Positions 13,400 to 14,800 of a stretch of DNA of 14,800 nt are shown one piece after another; the first letter of the stretch is position 1; every line of letters begins with the position of its first letter. This DNA comes from an uncultured Bacilli bacterium (lineage in GTDB: Bacteria > Bacillota_I > Bacilli_A > RF39 > UBA660): positions 1 through 14,800 of the forward strand of contig CANQRX010000029.1 of assembly GCA_947626425.1 (NCBI GenBank). The letters run 5' to 3'. The notes below the pieces were generated by a model. That model was not told where the DNA came from. It saw only the letters and a list, made by a program, of their open reading frames with translations, and did no database searches. Both the position numbers and the translations under genes were made by a program.

Positions 13400-14800
13400 T
13401 TAATTCCCAGATAAGGTGTAAGGACTTCCAAAAGTCCCTTCACCGCCGGAAATCTGAATATTCGATTTCAGATACACGACGGGCCAGACGACGTCGGAGT
13501 TACCGACGAGGCTGTAGCCGACATACCCCGACGAGCTGACACTGAACGCATAGCCGTAATTGCCCGAATACGGCGTAATCGTCCATAAATAGCTACTACT
13601 TGGCTTTAACCAATCGTTATTGGCACATTCTTCTTTATAACCACTTTCATTCCAATTGGATAGTTCTTTTTTAAAGCAATAATCTCTTCCCGAGGTTCCA
13701 CCATTCGTGGCATACCCATAATCACTTGGATAAATTAAGCCTACTCCTTTATGATTAGTTTCATCATTAACTTTTGTCCATTCTTTCTGATGACTACCGT
13801 TTAATGTCGTTCCTCGCTCATAGTTATAAAATTGGGTTACTGTAGAAGTAGTAGCATTTGTTCCTCCTAATGTCCATGTTACTCCATCATCGACCATTTG
13901 TTGAGCTGTTTCATTTAAGCCTTTTGGAGAACTATCACTTTCAGTTTGTGTATTACTATAATATTCTCCATTTAACTTCTTTTTTAATGAGGATGTCGTC
14001 CAGCCATTGCTATTTCCACTATCCCATGGATAACTTCCAAAATCTTTTTGACTACCTACGCCATCAGTTCGCACGATTTTTAATCGTTGCTCATATTTTC
14101 CTGCTTCTGTTTTAACATTCACTAAACCAATGATTCGCCACTTTTCATTATTAAAATTTACATAATTATGAACATATGAAGTATTATCATCTTTATAATT
14201 TACTCCGGCAAAACGGTATTCTGTTTCTTGCCAGTTTGCATCAACGCCTGCTTCGTTATGTTCGACTTTATATAATCCATCTCCACAGGTAGCTATTGGA
14301 ATATCTTTACCTTTAATATTTACAGTTTCTGGTTCTTTTATTTCAACTTCTTTTATTACTTCGCCACTTACATTATTTGTATTATCCGTGACTCTTAAAC
14401 TTATTTTATGTAAGCCATAATTTTTTGCTGTAAAAGTTGTTGCTGCTGTAGTTGTCTTTGATTGCCATTCTTCATCATCTATTTTATATTCATATTTTGT
14501 TATTCTTTTTCCCGTACTAGTTTTTCCACTTCCCGTAGCTGTGATTGTCATGTCACATACTGCTAAGTCTAAATTTGCTGTTGGTGGTATTTTATCTTCC
14601 TCTAAATAAGCATTGGTTATTGTTACTTTACTGGCAAAAGTTTTATTCATCGCTCCTTCATCAGCATCTTCATCTAACCATAATCTTAATTCAAAATCTT
14701 TGGTTTCTTGTGAACTTAAATACCCTGTCATTAATTTATGTGATTCATATGTATTTTTTAAAATTGGATTTACATTTGGGGCATTACTTAATAACAACAT
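13400..14800 (-). CDS. Large surface protein with Ig-like and C-type-lectin-like domains (N-terminus outside window); candidate DGR target
   Basis: At least 466 residues; the leading Met at the window edge is probably internal. Order seen: a segment resembling secreted pilin- or TasA-like proteins (TKDFELRLWLDEDAD, MNKTFASKVTI); an Ig-like domain (about 90-155: ITKYEYKIDDEEWQSK, then GLHKISLRVTDNTNNVSG); and a long C-terminal domain from about 165, opening IPIATCGDGLYKVEH and YVNFNNEKWRIIGL, rich in Trp, Gly and Asn, and ending WTITPYSGNYGYAF then VWPVVYLKSNIQI. The last part matches the C-type-lectin-like fold (DUF6273-like) that carries DGR variable regions. Codon use changes sharply at 13582 from AT-ending to GC-ending. 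It is likely exported and surface-exposed, binding a variable ligand. A terminator follows. Confidence 0.8.
   Translation of the reverse strand: MLLLSNAPNVNPILKNTYESHKLMTGYLSSQETKDFELRLWLDEDADEGAMNKTFASKVTITNAYLEEDKIPPTANLDLAVCDMTITATGSGKTSTGKRITKYEYKIDDEEWQSKTTTAATTFTAKNYGLHKISLRVTDNTNNVSGEVIKEVEIKEPETVNIKGKDIPIATCGDGLYKVEHNEAGVDANWQETEYRFAGVNYKDDNTSYVHNYVNFNNEKWRIIGLVNVKTEAGKYEQRLKIVRTDGVGSQKDFGSYPWDSGNSNGWTTSSLKKKLNGEYYSNTQTESDSSPKGLNETAQQMVDDGVTWTLGGTNATTSTVTQFYNYERGTTLNGSHQKEWTKVNDETNHKGVGLIYPSDYGYATNGGTSGRDYCFKKELSNWNESGYKEECANNDWLKPSSSYLWTITPYSGNYGYAFSVSSSGYVGYSLVGNSDVVWPVVYLKSNIQISGGEGTFGSPYTLSGN
13441..13585 (-). other. Candidate DGR variable region (VR) at the 3' end of the target gene
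   Basis: From the codon after TGG (13585-13583) towards the stop, codons turn GC-rich (ACG, CCG, TCG, GGC, GTC, CTC, CTG). GC is about 53-57% over 13441-13560, in a gene that is otherwise clearly AT-rich. Between about 13561 and 13493 many codons are NNC or NNT (AAT, TAC, GGC, TAT, AGT, AGC, TAC, CTC, GGT, AAC, GAC), mixed with codons free of A (GCG, TTC, GTC, TCG, GGG). This is what random substitution of adenines in AAC/AAT template codons would leave. The GC-rich GTCGTCTGGCCCGTCGTG that follows (about 13492-13475) could act as the initiation-of-mutagenic-homology site. The template repeat and reverse transcriptase are not in the window. Confidence 0.6.

Noticed and set aside
1..13400. DGR template repeat or reverse transcriptase downstream of the variable region
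   Set aside because: I saw no GC-rich, AAC-rich copy of the cassette and no reverse-transcriptase-like protein (YxDD motif) in any gene of the window.
13858..14115. 85-codon plus-strand open frame
   Set aside because: It lies wholly inside the surface protein on the other strand, lacks a ribosome binding site, and its composition reflects the complement of that gene.
1..14800. CRISPR arrays, tRNA or rRNA genes, insertion sequences
   Set aside because: I saw no regularly spaced repeats, cloverleaf-like GC-rich segments, transposase genes or terminal inverted repeats.

Overview
The window reads as a chromosomal segment from a very AT-rich, low-GC Gram-positive bacterium: Firmicutes/Bacilli, most like the uncultured gut lineages near the Mollicutes (inference). 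Support comes from the strong AT bias, Lys/Asn/Ile-rich proteins, AGGAGG-type ribosome binding sites and MarR-linked heterodimeric ABC exporters. Tryptophan is encoded by TGG and no gene contains an in-frame TGA. One gene appears to end in TGA, so the code looks standard rather than the Mycoplasma code. Every gene I accept lies on the minus strand, so transcription runs from high to low coordinates.

The layout is given in the direction of transcription. (1) 14800-13400 holds the C-terminal part of a large surface protein cut by the window edge. Its last ~150 bases switch abruptly to GC-rich codons and look like the variable region of a diversity-generating retroelement (DGR) target. A terminator follows. 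(2) 13247-13140 is a 35-residue lysine-rich small protein with its own promoter, ribosome binding site and terminator. (3) 13084-11922 encodes a divergent HAM1/RdgB-type nucleotide pyrophosphatase and a type I signal peptidase. (4) 11854-9686 encodes an RpoD-family sigma factor with long extra N- and C-terminal parts; the C-terminal part contains a duplicated ~85-residue module and a final helix-turn-helix. (5) 9558-7390 holds two tandem paralogous proteins of unknown function. Their C-termini resemble the sigma-factor tail module. (6) 7329-6080 holds a single-pass membrane protein and a soluble protein, both unrecognised. (7) 6000-5699 has no intact gene but contains coding-like fragments in shifted frames, perhaps a dead gene. 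(8) 5619-1103 is a textbook operon: a MarR repressor and two half-transporters that form an asymmetric heterodimeric multidrug-type ABC exporter, with a putative operator just downstream of the promoter. (9) 974-132 is a two-gene unit: a YhhQ/VUT-family membrane transporter, then a CopZ-like metal-binding protein whose ATG directly follows the transporter's stop codon.

The points most worth following are the DGR-like variable region (its template and reverse transcriptase are not in this window), the extended sigma factor whose tail module seems to recur in its downstream neighbours, the repeat-built extracellular insert in one ABC half-transporter, and the small lysine-rich protein. Several start codons were reset because a promoter or a better ribosome binding site contradicts the longest reading frame.
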